Part shown: positions 62,683 to 64,000 of the stretch, one piece after another
Position numbering within the stretch: position 1 is the stretch's first letter
Layout of the letters: the number at the start of each line of letters is the position of its first letter
Origin: Achromobacter pulmonis
GTDB lineage: Bacteria > Pseudomonadota > Gammaproteobacteria > Burkholderiales > Burkholderiaceae_B
Direction of reading: 5' to 3'
Length of the DNA stretch: 64,000 nt
Assembly (NCBI RefSeq): GCF_002885955.2
Contig: NZ_POQS01000003.1
Coordinates: 282,351 to 346,350, forward strand
Position numbers and translations under genes: made by a program
Notes under the pieces: generated by a model
The model's database searches: none
Told to the model about the DNA's origin: nothing
Seen by the model: only the letters and a program-made list of their open reading frames with translations

Positions 62683-63336
62683 ATGACTGTATCCCTGCCC
62701 GATGCGCCGCGCATCGAGATGTGGTTCGATTTCGCCAGCCCGTACAGCTATCTGGCGATCGAGCGCATCGACGCCCTGGCCCGCGAGGCCGAAGTCCGGG
62801 TCGATCTCAAGCCTTTCCTGCTGGGCCCCATCTTCCAGGCCCAGGGCTGGAACGATTCGCCGTTCCGGCTGTTTCCCGGCAAGGGCGCCTACATGATGCG
62901 CGACATCGCCCGCCTGGCCGAGAAATACGGCCTGGTCTACCGCCGGCCGCGCCTGTTTCCGCGCATGAGCGTGCTGCCCGCGCGCATCGCCCTGCTGGGC
63001 CAGGACGAGCCCTGGGGCCGCGACTTCTGCCTGGCCGTTTTCCGCGCCAATTTCCAGCATGACCAGGACATCCAGGCCGAGGACGTGGTGCACGGGCTGC
63101 TGACCGGCATGGCGCTGGACGCCGACGCCCTGATCGCCCGCGCCAAGTCCGAGGCCGCCAAGGAGGCGCTGCGGCGCCAGGTCGACCGCGCCCGCAACCT
63201 GGGGCTGTTCGGCGCGCCCACGTTTTTCGTGGACGGCGAGATGTTCTGGGGCAACGACCGCCTGGAAGATGCGCTGGACTGGGCCCGCCGCGGCGCGCCC
63301 GTTGGCGCCTGGGCGCCGTCGGCGGCCCGCGCCTGA
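62683..63336 (+). CDS. 2-hydroxychromene-2-carboxylate isomerase-like (DsbA/kappa-GST fold)
   Basis: A 217-residue thioredoxin-fold isomerase of the HCCA/kappa GST family. The N-terminal active-site segment is WFDFASPYSYLA, with the serine that replaces the DsbA cysteine; LLGPIFQAQGWN and the late GLFGAPTFFVDGEMFWGNDR segments are typical. HCCA isomerase acts in naphthalene catabolism, but most family members have other, unknown substrates. ATG 62683 follows ACGGAG. Divergent LysR regulator. Confidence 0.88.
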   Translation: MTVSLPDAPRIEMWFDFASPYSYLAIERIDALAREAEVRVDLKPFLLGPIFQAQGWNDSPFRLFPGKGAYMMRDIARLAEKYGLVYRRPRLFPRMSVLPARIALLGQDEPWGRDFCLAVFRANFQHDQDIQAEDVVHGLLTGMALDADALIARAKSEAAKEALRRQVDRARNLGLFGAPTFFVDGEMFWGNDRLEDALDWARRGAPVGAWAPSAARA

Positions 63337-63378
63337 ACCGCCGCCCGAGCAAGTTTTCCGTCAACCCTTCGTCACACA

Positions 63379-63537
63379 ATGAAGAACGCCAGCAGTGCCT
63401 ATCGCGGCGCGCCCATGCCGGGCGGCCGTTCGTTCACCCAGTTCCGCGCCGCCCGCATCCGGCGCGTATCCTTCCATTGGAAGCTGGCCGAGCGCGCCCA
63501 GCCTGACGGCAGGCGCGATCCGAAGAACGGGCCCTAG
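63379..63537 (+). CDS. Possible 52-aa basic small protein
   Basis: A short frame (MKNASSAYRGAPMPGGRSFT...) with about 88% G or C at third codon positions, as in the real genes nearby. It is basic and has no signal peptide. There is no clear ribosome site before the ATG, and it could be a chance frame. It fills most of the gap between the isomerase and the convergent DUF779 gene. Family unknown. Confidence 0.35.
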   Translation: MKNASSAYRGAPMPGGRSFTQFRAARIRRVSFHWKLAERAQPDGRRDPKNGP

Positions 63538-63545
63538 CGCACGGC

Positions 63546-63926
63546 TCATCCTCCGCGCGTCACGGGCGCTACGCGCGCCCATTCCTCGTCCGAATACAGC
63601 CGCGAGCGCAGCAGGAAACGCTTGCCCTCGGCGCTGTCGAGCGAAAAGGCGCCGCCCCGGCCCGGGACGGCGTCGATGATGAGCTGGGTGTGCTCCCAGT
63701 AGGCGAACTGGTCCTCGCCCATGTAGAACGGGCAGCCTTCCAGTTCGCCCAGCAGCACGTCCGAGCCGCCCACCATGAATTCCCCCAGCGCATAGCACAT
63801 GGGCGAACTGCCGTCGCAGCAGCCGCCCGACTGGTGGAACATCAGCGGGCCGTGCTTGGCGCGCAGCGTGTCGATCAGGCGGCGCGCCTCGTCGGTCGCG
63901 ACCACGCGCGGCGTATGCTCTGCCAT
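63546..63926 (-). CDS. DUF779 protein
   Basis: A 126-residue cytosolic protein of the DUF779 family, with the signature FHQSGGCCDGSSPMCY (residues 30-45) and YWEHTQLIIDAVPGRGGAFSLD. Known context: almost always next to an NAD-dependent aldehyde dehydrogenase for acetaldehyde or alcohol metabolism. Here the end of such a gene appears at the right edge on the same strand, just upstream. Function unknown; the cysteines could bind a metal. Confidence 0.9.
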   Translation of the reverse strand: MAEHTPRVVATDEARRLIDTLRAKHGPLMFHQSGGCCDGSSPMCYALGEFMVGGSDVLLGELEGCPFYMGEDQFAYWEHTQLIIDAVPGRGGAFSLDSAEGKRFLLRSRLYSDEEWARVAPVTRGG

Positions 63927-63984
63927 GATGTCGTCCTCCCGGGCGCGCCCGGCCGCCGGGCCAGGCGCGCCCGCCGGTCGCGGG

Positions 63985-64000
63985 TCAGAAGAAGCCCAGC
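63985..64000 (-). CDS. Aldehyde dehydrogenase, last codons only (gene starts outside window)
   Basis: Only the C-terminal residues LGFF and the stop are inside the window. LGFF-stop is the typical end of acetaldehyde dehydrogenases of the ExaC/AldB type, and the downstream DUF779 gene is their standard partner. The call rests on these two points only. Confidence 0.45.

Overview
The window is GC-rich, densely packed bacterial DNA from a Bordetella-like beta-proteobacterium. The best single clue is a complete IS1001-type element (ISL3 family), the insertion sequence typical of Bordetella parapertussis and of some B. bronchiseptica lineages. The Bug-type solute receptor, many small catabolic operons beside their own regulators, and the codon usage fit Alcaligenaceae. 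I saw no rRNA, tRNA, CRISPR array, prophage or plasmid functions. Apart from the IS-broken gene, every gene I could follow is intact.

Layout. 1-5.1 kb: a LuxR-type regulator (cut by the edge) divergent from an aromatic-catabolism operon (FAD monooxygenase, DUF2783, Bug receptor, VOC protein, FAH hydrolase). 5.1-5.6 kb: two small proteins. 5.8-10.9 kb: a tripartite EmrAB/OMF efflux operon divergent from an AraC regulator, with a long palindrome between them. 11-16.2 kb: MFS transporter, IclR regulator, alpha/beta hydrolase, YceI, FMN alpha-hydroxyacid oxidase. 16.3-23.2 kb: membrane protein, ProP, TerC, UspA, spermidine-synthase-like protein, ornithine-cyclodeaminase-like protein, N-carbamoyl-D-amino-acid hydrolase. 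23.4-28.1 kb: secreted protein, DUF1059 protein, and a GTPase/DUF697 gene split by IS1001. 28.1-33.4 kb: panB, two glycan genes, 5'-nucleotidase lipoprotein. 33.5-38.8 kb: adhC-frmR and hutC-hutH-hutI with recognisable operators. 38.8-45.3 kb: chemoreceptor, two MFS proteins, sulfite dehydrogenase sorAB. 54.2-64 kb: UspA, DUF3300/DUF2950 pair, a beta-propeller/deacetylase/hydroxylase operon, thioesterase, selD, LysR with an HCCA isomerase, and DUF779 before an aldehyde dehydrogenase that starts beyond the right edge.

The most interesting block is 45.9-54.2 kb. It combines a heme-oxygenase-like diiron protein with a full CADD-type ligand set, two [2Fe-2S] ferredoxins, an unknown 108-residue protein, a GntR/FCD regulator, a TSUP permease, a second permease, an aldehyde dehydrogenase, a GlcG/HbpS-like protein and a ferredoxin reductase. 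The parts look like a complete import-oxygenate-oxidise route. Related GTATAC-type boxes occur upstream of all of its transcription units, two of them identical over 14 bp, and a perfect FNR-type box lies upstream of the permease. I cannot name the substrate; sorAB and the TSUP permease next door allow a sulfonate hypothesis.
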